Assembly (NCBI RefSeq): GCF_026013565.1
Contig: NZ_JAPDOB010000002.1
Location: forward strand, 744,001-808,000
DNA: 64,000 nucleotides
Direction: 5' to 3'
Source: Sphingomonas arvum
GTDB taxonomy: Bacteria > Pseudomonadota > Alphaproteobacteria > Sphingomonadales > Sphingomonadaceae
Position numbers and translations under genes: made by a program. Under the pieces are notes generated by a model that made no database searches, was not told the DNA's origin, and was given only the letters and a program-made list of their open reading frames with translations. Below are positions 33,941 to 43,321 of the stretch, one piece after another; within the stretch, counting starts at the first letter, position 1, and every line of letters starts with the position of its first letter.

Positions 33941-34684
33941 ATGCGCACTGGCGTGATCGCGAAGAAGGTCGGAATGACCCGCCTGTTCGGCGCGGACGGT
34001 CGGCACGTGCCGGTTACCGTTCTGCAGCTGGACGGCGTGCAAGTCGTCGGTCGCCGCGAGGCCGACAAGGATGGATATACCGCCGTTCAGCTCGGCGCCG
34101 GCTCGGCCAAGGCGAAGAATGTCGCCAAGCCGCAGCGTGGCGCCTTCGGCAAGGCCGAAGTCGAGCTGAAGGCGAAGGTTGCCGAGTTCCGCGTCGCTGA
34201 GGACGCGCTCCTCGACGTCGGCGCGGAGATCTCGGCCGAGCATTTCGTCGCCGGCCAGCTGGTCGACATCTCGGGCGTGACCCAGGGCAAGGGCTTTGCC
34301 GGCGCCATGAAGCGTTGGGGCTTTGGCGGTCTGCGGGCCACTCACGGTGTCTCGGTCTCGCACCGTTCACACGGTTCGACCGGTAACCGCCAGGATCCGG
34401 GCCGCGTCTTCAAGAACAAGAAGATGGCCGGTCACATGGGCGCCCGCAACCGCACCCAGCAGAACCTCGAGATCGTGCGCACCGACGCGGAGCGCGGCCT
34501 GCTGTTCGTCAAGGGCTCCGTCCCGGGGCACAAGGGCAGCTGGCTGACCGTGCAGGACGCGATCAAGCTGCCACGCCAGGACGCCGCGCCCTATCCGGCC
34601 GGTCTTCGCCAGGCCGCGCAGAACAACAACGCCGACGTGAGCGCCGACAACTCGGTCGCCGCTGACGAAAGCACGGAAGGCTAA
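33941..34684 (+). CDS. rplC: 50S ribosomal protein L3
   Basis: A 247-residue L3, whose central extension reaches the peptidyl transferase centre. It starts [20 protein letters not shown] and contains [19 protein letters not shown] and the conserved loop around [27 protein letters not shown], which carries the Gln methylated by PrmB. The last 30 residues are a nonconserved acidic/Asn-rich tail ([20 protein letters not shown]). TAGGGGAG precedes the ATG. The frame is open far upstream, but that part is leader RNA. Confidence 0.97.
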   Translation: MRTGVIAKKVGMTRLFGADGRHVPVTVLQLDGVQVVGRREADKDGYTAVQLGAGSAKAKNVAKPQRGAFGKAEVELKAKVAEFRVAEDALLDVGAEISAEHFVAGQLVDISGVTQGKGFAGAMKRWGFGGLRATHGVSVSHRSHGSTGNRQDPGRVFKNKKMAGHMGARNRTQQNLEIVRTDAERGLLFVKGSVPGHKGSWLTVQDAIKLPRQDAAPYPAGLRQAAQNNNADVSADNSVAADESTEG

Positions 34685-34687
34685 GCG

Positions 34688-35314
34688 ATGAAGGTCGAAA
34701 TCAAGACCCTGGACGCGCAAGGCGGCGGCGACCTGGAGCTCAACGATGCCGTGTTCGGTGTCGAGCCCCGCGCCGACATCCTGCACCGCGTCGTCACCTG
34801 GCAGCTGGTGAACCGCCGCGCCCCGGCGCGCGCCACCCGCGAGCGTTCGGACGTGGCCCGCACCGGCAAGAAGTTCGGTCGCCAGAAGGGCGGCGGTACG
34901 GCTCGTCACGGCGACCGCCGCGCCCCGATCTTCATCGGCGGTGGTAAGGCTCACGGTGCCCGCGCCCGCGTGTTCAGCGCTTCGCTGAACAAGAAGGTGC
35001 GTCAGCTCGGCCTCAAGATGGCGCTGTCGAGCAAGGCTCAAGGCGGCCAGCTGATCGTGGTCGACAACCTGGACGTGCCCGAGGGCAAGACCAAGGCGCT
35101 CGTGGAGCGGCTCGGCAAGCTCGGCTTCGGCAAGAGCGCGCTGGTGATCGACGGCGACGCGCTGAACGTCAGCTTCGCCCGTGCCTCGTCGAACCTGGAA
35201 GGGCTCAACGTCCTGCCGGCGATCGGCGCCAACGTCTACGACATCATGCGCCACGAGACCCTGGTCCTGACCAAGGCCGCGGTTGAGAAGCTGGAGGCCC
35301 GCTTCAATGGCTAA
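34688..35314 (+). CDS. rplD: 50S ribosomal protein L4
   Basis: A 208-residue L4 with the exit-tunnel loop [23 protein letters not shown] and the later [15 protein letters not shown] end. It contributes to the tunnel constriction and, in gammaproteobacteria, autoregulates the S10 operon. Three bases after rplC; its end overlaps rplW by 8 bases (ATGGCTAA), so the two are translationally coupled. Confidence 0.97.
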   Translation: MKVEIKTLDAQGGGDLELNDAVFGVEPRADILHRVVTWQLVNRRAPARATRERSDVARTGKKFGRQKGGGTARHGDRRAPIFIGGGKAHGARARVFSASLNKKVRQLGLKMALSSKAQGGQLIVVDNLDVPEGKTKALVERLGKLGFGKSALVIDGDALNVSFARASSNLEGLNVLPAIGANVYDIMRHETLVLTKAAVEKLEARFNG

Positions 35315-35627
35315 GCAGCCGACCACGGCGATCGACAATCGCCACTACGACGTCATCCTGGCGCCGCACATCACCGAGAAGACGACCATGCTCTCCGAGC
35401 ATAACGCGGTTGCCTTCAAGGTCGCCGGTACCGCGTCCAAGCCGCAGATCAAGGCCGCCGTTGAGGCGCTGTTCGGGGTCACGGTGACGGGCGTCAACAC
35501 CATCGTCCAGAAGGGCAAGTCCAAGCGCTGGAAGGGTACGCCGTACCAGCGGTCGGACGTGAAGAAGGCGATCGTAACCCTCGCCGAGGGCCAGTCGATC
35601 GACGTCACCGAAGGGGCTCGGGGTTAA
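35307..35627 (+). CDS. rplW: 50S ribosomal protein L23
   Basis: A 106-residue L23 at the tunnel exit, docking site for trigger factor and SRP. It contains [17 protein letters not shown] and [20 protein letters not shown]. The start at 35307 lies inside the rplD end. Its TAA stop overlaps the rplB start (TAATG). Confidence 0.97.
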   Translation: MAKQPTTAIDNRHYDVILAPHITEKTTMLSEHNAVAFKVAGTASKPQIKAAVEALFGVTVTGVNTIVQKGKSKRWKGTPYQRSDVKKAIVTLAEGQSIDVTEGARG

Positions 35628-36463
35628 TGGCACTCAAGCAATACAAGCCGACGAGCCCGGCCCGGCGTGGCCTGATCCTCGTCGACAAGTCGGCGCTCTG
35701 GAAGGGCAAGCCGGTCAAGGCGCTGACCGAAGGCAAGCGCAAGACTGGTGGCCGCAACAACAAAGGCCATGTGACCAGCCGCGGCATCGCGGGCGGCCAC
35801 AAGCAGAAGTACCGGATCGTCGACTTCAAGCGGCGCACCTGGGACGTCACGGCGACGGTCGAGCGGCTCGAGTACGACCCCAACCGGTCGGCGTTCATCG
35901 CGTTGGTCACCTACGAGGGGGGCGAGCAGGCCTACATCCTGGCTCCGCAGCGTCTCGCTCCGGGTGACAAGGTGGTGGCCGGCCGCAAGGTCGACGTGAA
36001 GCCGGGCAATGCGATGGAGATCGGCCAGATGCCGGTCGGCACTATTGTCCACAACGTCGAGCTGAAGCCCGGCAAGGGCGGTCAGATCGCCCGCGCCGCT
36101 GGCACCTACGTCCAGGTCGTCGGCCGTGACCGCGGGATGGTGATCGTCCGCCTGAACTCGGGCGAGCAGCGCTATGTCCGTTCGGACTGCATGGCGACTG
36201 TCGGTGCGGTGTCGAACCCGGACAACGGCAACCAGACGCTGGCCAAGGCCGGCCGCAGCCGTTGGCTGGGCCGCCGTCCGCTGACCCGCGGCGTCGCCAA
36301 GAACCCGGTCGACCACCCGCATGGCGGTGGTGAAGGCCGGACCTCGGGCGGCCGTCACCCGGTTACCCCGTGGGGCAAGCCGACCAAGGGTGCGCGCACC
36401 CGTCACAACAAGGCGACCGACAAGTTCATCATCCGGTCGCGTCACGCGAAGAAGAAGGGCTAA
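35627..36463 (+). CDS. rplB: 50S ribosomal protein L2
   Basis: A 278-residue L2, a primary 23S rRNA-binding protein near the peptidyl transferase centre. It starts [22 protein letters not shown]. The conserved [34 protein letters not shown] segment near the C-terminus includes the functionally important His. Coupled to rplW by TAATG. Confidence 0.98.
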   Translation: MALKQYKPTSPARRGLILVDKSALWKGKPVKALTEGKRKTGGRNNKGHVTSRGIAGGHKQKYRIVDFKRRTWDVTATVERLEYDPNRSAFIALVTYEGGEQAYILAPQRLAPGDKVVAGRKVDVKPGNAMEIGQMPVGTIVHNVELKPGKGGQIARAAGTYVQVVGRDRGMVIVRLNSGEQRYVRSDCMATVGAVSNPDNGNQTLAKAGRSRWLGRRPLTRGVAKNPVDHPHGGGEGRTSGGRHPVTPWGKPTKGARTRHNKATDKFIIRSRHAKKKG

Positions 36464-36469
36464 CAGAAG

Positions 36470-36745
36470 ATGGCTCGTTCCGTCTGGAAAGGTCCGTTCG
36501 TCGAGCTGTCGCTCCTGAAGAAGGCGGAAGCCGCTCAGGAGGCGAGTAAGCGCGCGCCGATCAAGACCTGGTCGCGTCGCTCGACCATCCTGCCGCAGTT
36601 CGTCGGCCTGACCTTCAACGTCTACAACGGCCGCAAGTTCGTGCCGGTGTCGGTCAACGAGGACATGGTCGGCATGAAGCTGGGTGAGTTCGCGCCGACG
36701 CGCTACTTCCCTGGCCACGCCGCCGACAAGAAGGGCAAGCGCTAA
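36470..36745 (+). CDS. rpsS: 30S ribosomal protein S19
   Basis: A 91-residue S19 of the 30S head. It starts [20 protein letters not shown] and contains [30 protein letters not shown] and the GEFAPTRYF end. Its TAA overlaps the rplV start (TAATG). The order rplB-rpsS-rplV-rpsC-rplP is the universal S10 operon order. Confidence 0.98.
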   Translation: MARSVWKGPFVELSLLKKAEAAQEASKRAPIKTWSRRSTILPQFVGLTFNVYNGRKFVPVSVNEDMVGMKLGEFAPTRYFPGHAADKKGKR

Positions 36746-37122
36746 TGGGCAAGCCAGCTGCACCCCGCCGCGTGGGCGACAAGGAAGCGCTCGCGATCGG
36801 CAACACCATCCGTGGTTCAGCGCGCAAGCTGAACCTGGTGGCCCAGCTCATCCGCGGCCGCCGCGTTGAGGAAGCGCTCAACATCCTAAAGTTCAGCCCG
36901 AAGGGCATGAGCGAGGATGTCTATAAGGTGCTCGCCTCGGCCGTCGCCAACGCCGAGAACAACCACAACCTCGACGTCGACGCGCTGGTCGTCGCCGAGG
37001 CGAGTGTCGGCAAGTCGATCAGCATGAAGCGCTTCGCGACCCGTGCGCGTGGCCGTTCCAGCCGGATCGTCAAGCCGTTCAGCCGAATCCGCGTCGTCGT
37101 GCGCGAGCAGGAAGAAGCCTAA
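36745..37122 (+). CDS. rplV: 50S ribosomal protein L22
   Basis: A 125-residue L22 whose beta-hairpin lines the exit tunnel. It contains [29 protein letters not shown] and the hairpin loop [25 protein letters not shown]. The N-terminal [12 protein letters not shown] is the usual alphaproteobacterial variant. TAATG overlaps on both sides couple it to rpsS and rpsC. Confidence 0.97.
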   Translation: MGKPAAPRRVGDKEALAIGNTIRGSARKLNLVAQLIRGRRVEEALNILKFSPKGMSEDVYKVLASAVANAENNHNLDVDALVVAEASVGKSISMKRFATRARGRSSRIVKPFSRIRVVVREQEEA

Positions 37123-37835
37123 TGGGTAACAAGAGCTCTGCGATCGGCCTTCGGCTGCAGATCAACCGGACTTGGGATAGCCGCTGGTTCGCGGAAGGCC
37201 AGGACTATGGCCGGCTGCTGCTGGAGGATCTCAAGATCCGCCAGTACATCTTCAAGACGCTGCCGCAGGCCGCGATCTCGAAGGTAGTGATCGAGCGTCC
37301 GGCCAAGCTGTGTCGCATTTCGGTCTATGCCGCCCGTCCGGGCGTGATCATCGGCAAGAAGGGCGCCGACATCGACAAGCTGAAGCGGACCCTGTCCAAG
37401 ATGACGGGTTCCGAGGTCAGCCTGAACATCGTCGAGATCCGCAAGCCGGAAGTCGATGCGCGCCTGGTGGCGCAGGGCATCGCCGACCAGCTCGAGCGCC
37501 GTATTGCCTTCCGCCGCGCCATGAAGCGCGCCGTGCAGTCCGCGATGCGCCTGGGTGCCGAAGGCATCCGGATCGAGTGCGGCGGTCGTCTCGGCGGCGC
37601 CGAGATCGCCCGCTCCGAGCGCTATCGCGAAGGTCGGGTGCCGCTGCACACGTTGCGCGGTAACGTCGATTATGCCGAGGCCCAGGCCCACACCGCTTAC
37701 GGCGTGTGCGGCGTGAAGGTCTGGGTGTTCAAGGGTGAGATCCTCGGCCACGACCCGCTGGCCCAGGACCGCCTGATGATGGAAGCGCAGACCTCGGGCG
37801 TCCGCCCGGCGCGCGACGACGACCGGCGCCGGTAA
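37122..37835 (+). CDS. rpsC: 30S ribosomal protein S3
   Basis: A 237-residue S3 at the mRNA entry channel. It starts [24 protein letters not shown]. It has the KH domain with [17 protein letters not shown] and the C-terminal domain [31 protein letters not shown]. An Arg/Asp-rich tail ends it. Coupled to rplV by TAATG. Confidence 0.98.
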   Translation: MGNKSSAIGLRLQINRTWDSRWFAEGQDYGRLLLEDLKIRQYIFKTLPQAAISKVVIERPAKLCRISVYAARPGVIIGKKGADIDKLKRTLSKMTGSEVSLNIVEIRKPEVDARLVAQGIADQLERRIAFRRAMKRAVQSAMRLGAEGIRIECGGRLGGAEIARSERYREGRVPLHTLRGNVDYAEAQAHTAYGVCGVKVWVFKGEILGHDPLAQDRLMMEAQTSGVRPARDDDRRR

Positions 37836-37847
37836 GGAACAGACAAC

Positions 37848-38279
37848 ATGCTGCAACCAAAGCGCACCAAGTTCCGCAAGGCTTTCAAGGGCCGTATCCA
37901 CGGCAATGCCAAGGGCGGAACCGAACTGAATTTCGGCGCCTTCGGCCTCAAGGCCATGGAGCCGGAGCGGATCACCGCGCGGCAGATCGAGGCGGCCCGC
38001 CGCGCGATCACCCGCCACATCAAGCGCCAGGGGCGTTTGTGGATCCGCATCTTCCCGGACCTGCCCGTGTCCAGCAAGCCGGCCGAAGTCCGCATGGGCT
38101 CCGGTAAGGGCGCGCCCGAATATTGGGTCGCCCGGGTCAAGCCCGGCCGCATCCTGTTCGAGCTGGACGGCGTTCCCGGTCCGCTCGCCAAGACGGCGTT
38201 CGAGCGTGCGGCCGAAAAGCTGCCGATCAAGGTCAAGGTGGTTGCCCGCCTTGGCGAAACCCTGGTTGAGGCTGACTAA
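37848..38279 (+). CDS. rplP: 50S ribosomal protein L16
   Basis: A 143-residue L16 at the A-site cleft. It starts [24 protein letters not shown] and contains [51 protein letters not shown] precedes the ATG. Two bases separate its stop from rpmC. Confidence 0.98.
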   Translation: MLQPKRTKFRKAFKGRIHGNAKGGTELNFGAFGLKAMEPERITARQIEAARRAITRHIKRQGRLWIRIFPDLPVSSKPAEVRMGSGKGAPEYWVARVKPGRILFELDGVPGPLAKTAFERAAEKLPIKVKVVARLGETLVEAD

Positions 38280-38281
38280 CC

Positions 38282-38491
38282 ATGGCCAAGCGTGAAGACC
38301 TGACCGTCAAGACTGACGACCAGCTGCAGCAGCAGCTGGGCGACCTGAAGCGTGAGCAGTTCAACCTGCGCTTCCAGGCCGCCACCGGTCAGCTGGAGAA
38401 GGCTAGCCGGGTGCGCGAGGTTCGTCGCACCATCGCCCGCATCAAGACGCTGCAGCACGCTCGGTCCAAGACCGTCGCGGCGCAGGGTTAA
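38282..38491 (+). CDS. rpmC: 50S ribosomal protein L29
   Basis: A 69-residue two-helix L29 near the tunnel exit, with [36 protein letters not shown]. Two bases after rplP and 12 bases before rpsQ, so clearly co-translated in the operon. Confidence 0.96.
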   Translation: MAKREDLTVKTDDQLQQQLGDLKREQFNLRFQAATGQLEKASRVREVRRTIARIKTLQHARSKTVAAQG

Positions 38492-38503
38492 GGAGTTCAA
38501 TCG

Positions 38504-38779
38504 ATGCCCAAGCGCGTCCTGACCGGCACCGTGGTGTCCGACAAGGCCGACAAGACCGTGGTGGTCCGCGTCGAGCGGCGGGTTAAGCACCCGCTGTACG
38601 GCAAGATCATCAAGCTGTCGAAGAAGTACCATGCCCACGACGAGGCGAATGCCTATTCGGTGGGTGAGCAGGTCCGCATTCAGGAATGCGCGCCATTGTC
38701 GAAGCTCAAGACCTGGACCGTGGTCGAGCGTGTGTCGGAAGCCAAGGCCTCCGATCTCGCCGAAGCGGCCAACGCTTGA
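38504..38779 (+). CDS. rpsQ: 30S ribosomal protein S17
   Basis: A 91-residue S17, early 16S rRNA binder. It starts [37 protein letters not shown] and contains [18 protein letters not shown]. The last 15 residues ([13 protein letters not shown]) form a short Ala-rich extension. AAGGAG lies 8 bases before the ATG. Confidence 0.97.
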   Translation: MPKRVLTGTVVSDKADKTVVVRVERRVKHPLYGKIIKLSKKYHAHDEANAYSVGEQVRIQECAPLSKLKTWTVVERVSEAKASDLAEAANA

Positions 38780-38803
38780 ACCGCGAAGGGATAGGGTAGA
38801 CCC

Positions 38804-39172
38804 ATGATCCAGATGCAGTCCAACCTGGACGTCGCGGACAACAGCGGGGCCAAGCGCGTCCAGTGCATCAAGGTGCTGGGCGGGTCCAAGCGCCGTACGG
38901 CGGGCGTTGGCGACATCATTGTCGTGTCCGTCAAGGAAGCGCAGCCCAAGGGCCGCGTGAAGAAGGGCGACGTGCACCGTGCGGTGATCGTCCGTACCGC
39001 CAAGGACATCCGCCGTCCCGACGGTTCGGTGATCCGCTTCGACAGCAACGCCGCCGTGCTGGTCAACAAGAACGAGGAGCCGATCGGCACCCGTATCTTC
39101 GGCCCGGTGGTGCGCGAGCTGCGCGCCCGCAAGCACATGAAGATCATCAGCCTGGCGCCGGAGGTTCTGTAA
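38804..39172 (+). CDS. rplN: 50S ribosomal protein L14
   Basis: A 122-residue L14, which forms an intersubunit bridge. It starts [31 protein letters not shown] and contains the [18 protein letters not shown] and FGPVVRELR segments. Its stop overlaps the rplX start (TAATG). First gene of the spc part of the cluster. Confidence 0.98.
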   Translation: MIQMQSNLDVADNSGAKRVQCIKVLGGSKRRTAGVGDIIVVSVKEAQPKGRVKKGDVHRAVIVRTAKDIRRPDGSVIRFDSNAAVLVNKNEEPIGTRIFGPVVRELRARKHMKIISLAPEVL

Positions 39173-39492
39173 TGGCTGCCGCGAAGATCAAGAAGGGCGA
39201 CCGCGTGGTCGTTCTGTCCGGCAAGGACAAGGGCAAGACCGGCGAGGTCACCCAGTCGCTGCCGAAGGAGCAGAAGGTGGTCGTCAGCGGCGTCAACGTC
39301 GCCGTTCGTCACCGCAAGCCGAGCCAGGCCGAGCCGCAGGGCGGCCTGGAGCGCAAGGAAGCGCCGCTGCACGTGTCCAAGGTCGCGATTGCCGACCCGA
39401 AGACCGGCGGTCCGACCCGCGTCCGCTTCGAGGAGCGTGACGGCAAGAAGGTCCGCGTGGCGGTCAAGTCCGGGGAACTGATCAATGGCTGA
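39172..39492 (+). CDS. rplX: 50S ribosomal protein L24
   Basis: A 106-residue L24, an assembly initiator of the 50S subunit. It has the KOW motif [21 protein letters not shown] and [15 protein letters not shown]. The start at 39172 comes from the TAATG overlap with rplN; a longer open frame upstream is only read-through of the rplN region. The end overlaps rplE by 8 bases (ATGGCTGA). Confidence 0.97.
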   Translation: MAAAKIKKGDRVVVLSGKDKGKTGEVTQSLPKEQKVVVSGVNVAVRHRKPSQAEPQGGLERKEAPLHVSKVAIADPKTGGPTRVRFEERDGKKVRVAVKSGELING

Positions 39493-40063
39493 TAGCTACA
39501 CTCCGCGCCTCAAGCAGGACTATGAGGATCGTATCGCGCCGGCGATGATCGAGCGGTTCGGTTACAAGAACCGCCTCGAGGTCCCCAAGCTCGAGAAGAT
39601 CGTCATCAACATGGGCGTCGGCGAGGCGACCCAGGACAAGAAGAAGGTTGAGCAGGCCGCCGGCGAAATGCAGGCGATCGCCGGGCAGAAGCCGGTGATC
39701 ACCAAGGCCAAGAAGTCGATCGCCCAGTTCAAGCTGCGCGAAGGCATGCCGATCGGTTGCAAGGTGACCCTGCGCCGCGAGCGCATGTTCGAGTTCCTGG
39801 ATCGGCTTGTGACCGTGGCCCTGCCACGCGTCCGCGACTTTCGCGGCCTCAACCCCAAGTCCTTCGATGGCCGTGGCAACTACGCCATGGGCCTGAAGGA
39901 GCAGATCGTGTTCCCCGAGATCAACTACGACCAGATCGACAAGGTTCGGGGCATGGACATCATCGTCACGACGACCGCGAAGACGGACGAGGAAGCGCGC
40001 GAGCTGCTGCGCCTCTTCAACTTCCCGTTCCCGGGCGCCGAAGACCAGAAGCAGGCCGCCTGA
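39485..40063 (+). CDS. rplE: 50S ribosomal protein L5
   Basis: A 192-residue L5 binding 5S rRNA. It contains [45 protein letters not shown] and the [23 protein letters not shown] segment. Start inside the rplX end. A short C-terminal Gln/Ala tail (EDQKQAA) is typical of alphaproteobacteria. Confidence 0.98.
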   Translation: MADSYTPRLKQDYEDRIAPAMIERFGYKNRLEVPKLEKIVINMGVGEATQDKKKVEQAAGEMQAIAGQKPVITKAKKSIAQFKLREGMPIGCKVTLRRERMFEFLDRLVTVALPRVRDFRGLNPKSFDGRGNYAMGLKEQIVFPEINYDQIDKVRGMDIIVTTTAKTDEEARELLRLFNFPFPGAEDQKQAA

Positions 40064-40088
40064 GCGGCCGTAGGAGAGAACTTAAGTC

Positions 40089-40394
40089 ATGGCGAAACTG
40101 AGTTCCATCAACAAGAACGAGCGGCGTCGCAAGCTGGTGGAGAAGACTGCTCCCAAGCTTGAGAAGCTCAAGGCGAAGGCCAACGATGAGTCGCTCGACG
40201 AGACCGAGCGGCTGATCGCCCGGCTCAAGATGGCCGAGCTGCCGCGCAACGGCAACAAGACCCGCATCCGTAACCGGTGCGAGCTGACGGGCCGTCCGCG
40301 TGCGTACTACCGCAAGTTCCGTCTTTCGCGCGTGATGCTGCGGGAATTGGGCAACAAGGGCCTGATCCCGGGTCTCACGAAGTCGAGCTGGTAA
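40089..40394 (+). CDS. rpsN: 30S ribosomal protein S14 (zinc-independent type)
   Basis: A 101-residue S14, the long form without the zinc-binding Cys pairs: [32 protein letters not shown] has only one Cys of the C+ pattern. Located between rplE and rpsH, as usual. AGGAGAGAAC precedes the ATG. Confidence 0.97.
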   Translation: MAKLSSINKNERRRKLVEKTAPKLEKLKAKANDESLDETERLIARLKMAELPRNGNKTRIRNRCELTGRPRAYYRKFRLSRVMLRELGNKGLIPGLTKSSW

Positions 40395-40407
40395 GGGTCA
40401 CCAAGAC

Positions 40408-40803
40408 ATGGCGATGACCGATCCCCTGGGTGACATGCTCACCCGCATCCGCAACGGCCAGCAGGCGCGCAAGGACTCGATCCTGACGCCGGCGTCCAAG
40501 CTGCGCGTGCGCGTCCTCGACGTGCTGCAGCGCGAAGGCTACATCCGCGGCTATTCGGAAGAAGAGCTGTCGGGTCAGAAGGGCCTGCGGATTGAACTGA
40601 AGTATTTCGAAGGCCAGCCTGCGATCCAGCATGTGGCGCGTGTTTCGAAGCCCGGCCGCCGGGTCTATTCGGGCGCGACCGACCTGCCGCGGATCCGCAA
40701 TGGCCTTGGCATGACCATCGTCTCGACGCCCCGTGGCGTTCTGTCCGACGCGGAAGCGCGCGAGCAGAACGTGGGCGGCGAGGTGCTGGCGGAGGTGTTC
40801 TAA
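40408..40803 (+). CDS. rpsH: 30S ribosomal protein S8
   Basis: A 131-residue S8. It starts [25 protein letters not shown] and ends in the conserved [33 protein letters not shown]. It is a primary 16S binder and the spc operon translational repressor in E. coli. Followed one base later by rplF. Confidence 0.98.
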   Translation: MAMTDPLGDMLTRIRNGQQARKDSILTPASKLRVRVLDVLQREGYIRGYSEEELSGQKGLRIELKYFEGQPAIQHVARVSKPGRRVYSGATDLPRIRNGLGMTIVSTPRGVLSDAEAREQNVGGEVLAEVF

Positions 40804-40804
40804 G

Positions 40805-41341
40805 ATGTCCCGTATCGGCAAAAAGCCGGTTCCGGTGCCCGCAGGGGTGACCGCGAACCTGGAAGGCTCCCAGCTCTCCGTGAAGGGTCCCAAGGGCACG
40901 CTATCGATGAGCGTGATGGACGAACTCGTCCGCACGACCGTCGAGGACGGCCAGATCAGCGTCCAGCCGGTTGGCGACAGCCAGCGCGCCCGGGCGGCTT
41001 GGGGCATGCAGCGCACCAACGTGCTGAACCTGGTGACGGGCGTCACCGAAGGCTTCACCAAGGTGCTGGAGATCACCGGCGTCGGTTATCGCGCCGCGGC
41101 CCAGGGTAAGAACCTGCGCCTGCAGCTCGGCTACAGCCACGACGTGAACTACGCCATTCCCGAGGGCATCGACGTCAAGACTCCCGACCCCAACACGGTC
41201 GAGATCAGCGGCATCGACAAGCAGCAGGTTGGTCAGGTCGCCGCCGAGATCCGCCGCTGGCGCAAGCCGGAGCCCTACAAGGGCAAGGGCATCAAGTATC
41301 GCGGCGAGTTCATCTTCCGCAAGGAAGGGAAGAAGAAGTAA
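40805..41341 (+). CDS. rplF: 50S ribosomal protein L6
   Basis: A 178-residue L6 at the factor-binding side. It starts [21 protein letters not shown] and contains [33 protein letters not shown] and the C-terminal [19 protein letters not shown]. The ATG follows the rpsH stop by one base; upstream in-frame sequence belongs to rpsH. TAATG joins it to rplR. Confidence 0.98.
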   Translation: MSRIGKKPVPVPAGVTANLEGSQLSVKGPKGTLSMSVMDELVRTTVEDGQISVQPVGDSQRARAAWGMQRTNVLNLVTGVTEGFTKVLEITGVGYRAAAQGKNLRLQLGYSHDVNYAIPEGIDVKTPDPNTVEISGIDKQQVGQVAAEIRRWRKPEPYKGKGIKYRGEFIFRKEGKKK

Positions 41342-41694
41342 TGGCCAAGCTGTCCCTCTTCGATCGCCGGCGCCGCCGGGTCCGGACCGCGCTCAAGGCG
41401 CGTGGCGCCGGCAAGCCGCGACTGTCCGTGCACCGCTCGGGTCGCCACATCTACGCTCAGGTCATCGACGATGCGGCGGGCCGCACCGTTGCTGCTGCCT
41501 CGACCCTCGACAAGGACCTGAAGGGCAATGGCGGGGCCAACCGCGATGCGGCGGCGAACGTCGGCCGCACCGTGGCCGAGCGCGCCAAGGCGGCGGGCGT
41601 CAGCCAGGTCGTATTCGACCGTGGCGGTTTCCTGTTCCATGGCCGGGTTAAGGCCCTGGCCGACGCCGCCCGTGAGGGCGGTCTGGAGTTCTAA
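41341..41694 (+). CDS. rplR: 50S ribosomal protein L18
   Basis: A 117-residue L18 binding 5S rRNA. It contains [35 protein letters not shown] and the end [33 protein letters not shown] overlaps couple it to rplF and rpsE. Confidence 0.98.
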   Translation: MAKLSLFDRRRRRVRTALKARGAGKPRLSVHRSGRHIYAQVIDDAAGRTVAAASTLDKDLKGNGGANRDAAANVGRTVAERAKAAGVSQVVFDRGGFLFHGRVKALADAAREGGLEF

Positions 41695-42443
41695 TGATGG
41701 CAGACGAAGTCGAAACCCAGACCCAGGCGGGCAACCCGGACGCCGGTGCGGCCGCTTCCGCAGCCGATGCCGGTCAGCCGGCGCAGCAGGACGCGCGCGG
41801 TCCGCGTGGCGGCCGAGGCGCTCGCGGCGGTGGCCGTGACAATCGCGGCGGCGGCAACCGTGGCCGGCGCGACGACCGTCGTGGTCCGCCGCGCGGCGAC
41901 GATGACGGCGAAGAGCTGATCGAGAAGCTGGTTCACATCAACCGCGTCTCGAAGACGGTGAAGGGCGGTAAGCGCTTCGGCTTCGCGGCGCTGGTGGTGG
42001 TCGGCGACGGCAAGGGCCGCGCGGGCTTCGGCCACGGCAAGGCTCGCGAAGTGCCGGAAGCGATCAGCAAGGCGACCGCGGCGGCCAAGAAGGCCATGAT
42101 CCGCGTGCCGCTGCGCGACGGCCGTACCCTGCACCATGACGGCAAGGGCCACTTTGGCGCCGGCAAGGTTGCGGTTCGCGCCGCTCCGGCGGGTACCGGT
42201 ATTATCGCGGGTGGCCCGATGCGCGCCATCTTCGAGAGCCTGGGCGTGGCGGACGTGGTGACCAAATCGGTCGGCACCTCCAACCCGTACAACATGATCC
42301 GGGCGACCTTCGAGGCGCTCAAGGAACAGACCAGCCCCCGCTCGGTGGCGCAGCGGCGCGGCAAGAAGGTCGCGGACCTGCTCGGCCGGGGCGGAATGGG
42401 CGGCGCCGAGGCGGAAGCGACCGCCGAAGCGATCGCGGAGTAA
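41694..42443 (+). CDS. rpsE: 30S ribosomal protein S5 with Arg/Gly-rich N-terminal extension
   Basis: A 249-residue S5, about 80 residues longer than the E. coli protein. The conserved body begins near residue 75 ([25 protein letters not shown]) and contains [17 protein letters not shown] and [16 protein letters not shown]. The first 70 residues are an acidic/Gln stretch followed by RGG-type repeats ([20 protein letters not shown]...), expected to be disordered and RNA-binding. The C-terminus is also extended by an acidic Ala/Glu tail. It starts at the ATG overlapping the rplR stop; a second ATG follows directly. Confidence 0.97.
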   Translation: MMADEVETQTQAGNPDAGAAASAADAGQPAQQDARGPRGGRGARGGGRDNRGGGNRGRRDDRRGPPRGDDDGEELIEKLVHINRVSKTVKGGKRFGFAALVVVGDGKGRAGFGHGKAREVPEAISKATAAAKKAMIRVPLRDGRTLHHDGKGHFGAGKVAVRAAPAGTGIIAGGPMRAIFESLGVADVVTKSVGTSNPYNMIRATFEALKEQTSPRSVAQRRGKKVADLLGRGGMGGAEAEATAEAIAE

Positions 42444-42449
42444 GCCCAC

Positions 42450-42626
42450 ATGGCAACCATCAAGATCACGCAGACCGGTTCGCCGATCCGCCGGGACAAG
42501 ACCCAGCGCGCAACGCTGGTCGGTCTCGGTCTCAACAAGATGCACCGCACCGTGGAAGTGGACGAGACCCCCGAGGTCCTCGGCCAGATCCGCAAGGTGC
42601 AGCATCTGGTTTCGGTCGAACGCTAG
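42450..42626 (+). CDS. rpmD: 50S ribosomal protein L30
   Basis: A 58-residue L30, too short for most ORF cut-offs. It starts [20 protein letters not shown] and ends VQHLVSVER. The conserved core [13 protein letters not shown] is present. It starts 6 bases after rpsE, ends 66 bases before rplO, and is followed by a UUCG-capped hairpin. Confidence 0.95.
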   Translation: MATIKITQTGSPIRRDKTQRATLVGLGLNKMHRTVEVDETPEVLGQIRKVQHLVSVER

Positions 42627-42636
42627 GACCTTCTTC

Positions 42637-42660
42637 GTGCCTCCGCTTCGGCGGGGGCAC
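42637..42660 (+). other. UUCG-capped hairpin between rpmD and rplO
   Basis: A 10-bp stem GTGCCTCCGC / GCGGGGGCAC (one T-G pair) encloses TTCG. No T-run follows, so it is not a full terminator. It lies within the operon and could mark an RNA processing point or attenuate downstream expression. Confidence 0.65.
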
Positions 42661-42692
42661 TTGCGCGACAAAAGCGAAAGCGAGTGCACATC

Positions 42693-43223
42693 ATGACAAT
42701 CAAGCTTAACGAACTTCGCGACAACGACGGCGCCCGCAAGTCCCGCATGCGGGTCGGCCGCGGCATCGGCTCGGGCAAGGGCAAGACCTCTGGCCGCGGC
42801 CAGAAGGGTCAGACCAGCCGCTCGGGTGTCAGCATCTTCGGCTTCGAAGGTGGCCAGATGCCGCTGCACATGCGGCTGCCGAAGCGCGGCTTCAACAACA
42901 TCTTCGCTCGTGACCACGCCGAGGTGAACCTCGGCGCGATCCAGAAGATGATTGACGCCGGCAAGCTGTCGACCGACGGCACCGTCGACCACGCCGCGCT
43001 CAAGGCCGCCGGCCTGGCGCGTGGCGGCAAGGACGGCGTGCGGCTGCTCGGCAAGGGCGAACTGACCGCGAAGGTCGCGTTCCGCGTCGCCGGTGCGTCC
43101 AAGGGCGCACGCGAAGCGGTGGAGCGGGCCGGCGGCTCGGTCGAGCTGATCGAGCGCCGTGACTCGGCCGAGCTCGCCAAGGCCAAGAAGGGCACGGCCA
43201 AGGCCGCCCGCACGGCCAAGTAA
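42693..43223 (+). CDS. rplO: 50S ribosomal protein L15
   Basis: A 176-residue L15 involved in late 50S assembly. It starts [45 protein letters not shown] and contains [20 protein letters not shown]. The C-terminus has a Lys/Ala-rich extension ([17 protein letters not shown]). The ATG at 42693 is favoured over the GTG three codons earlier. Confidence 0.97.
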   Translation: MTIKLNELRDNDGARKSRMRVGRGIGSGKGKTSGRGQKGQTSRSGVSIFGFEGGQMPLHMRLPKRGFNNIFARDHAEVNLGAIQKMIDAGKLSTDGTVDHAALKAAGLARGGKDGVRLLGKGELTAKVAFRVAGASKGAREAVERAGGSVELIERRDSAELAKAKKGTAKAARTAK

Positions 43224-43235
43224 GCCGCCGCGCAA

Positions 43236-43310
43236 GGCCGCTTCTCAAGCGGCCCGCACGGATTATATGAGGCGGCGGGGGGCGAGAGCCATCCGCCGCC
43301 TTGTTTCCTT
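43236..43310 (+). terminator. Two hairpins between rplO and secY; the second is terminator-like
   Basis: The first hairpin is GGCCGCTT-CTC-AAGCGGCC at 43236-43254. The second has arms GGCGGCGG (43271-43278) and CCGCCGCC (43293-43300), followed by TTGTTTCCTT. The second could terminate or attenuate transcription ahead of secY and adk. The secY start lies 12 bases after the T-rich stretch. Confidence 0.55.
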
Positions 43311-43321
43311 AAGGACCGTCA

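Noticed and set aside
41691-43235. 514-codon minus-strand frame spanning rplR end, rpsE, rpmD and rplO
   Set aside because: It crosses several conserved ribosomal genes, and its composition mirrors their codon bias.
43224-43321. rpmJ (L36) between rplO and secY
   Set aside because: Only hairpins are present and no L36-like Cys/His-rich peptide is encoded; rpmJ must be elsewhere.
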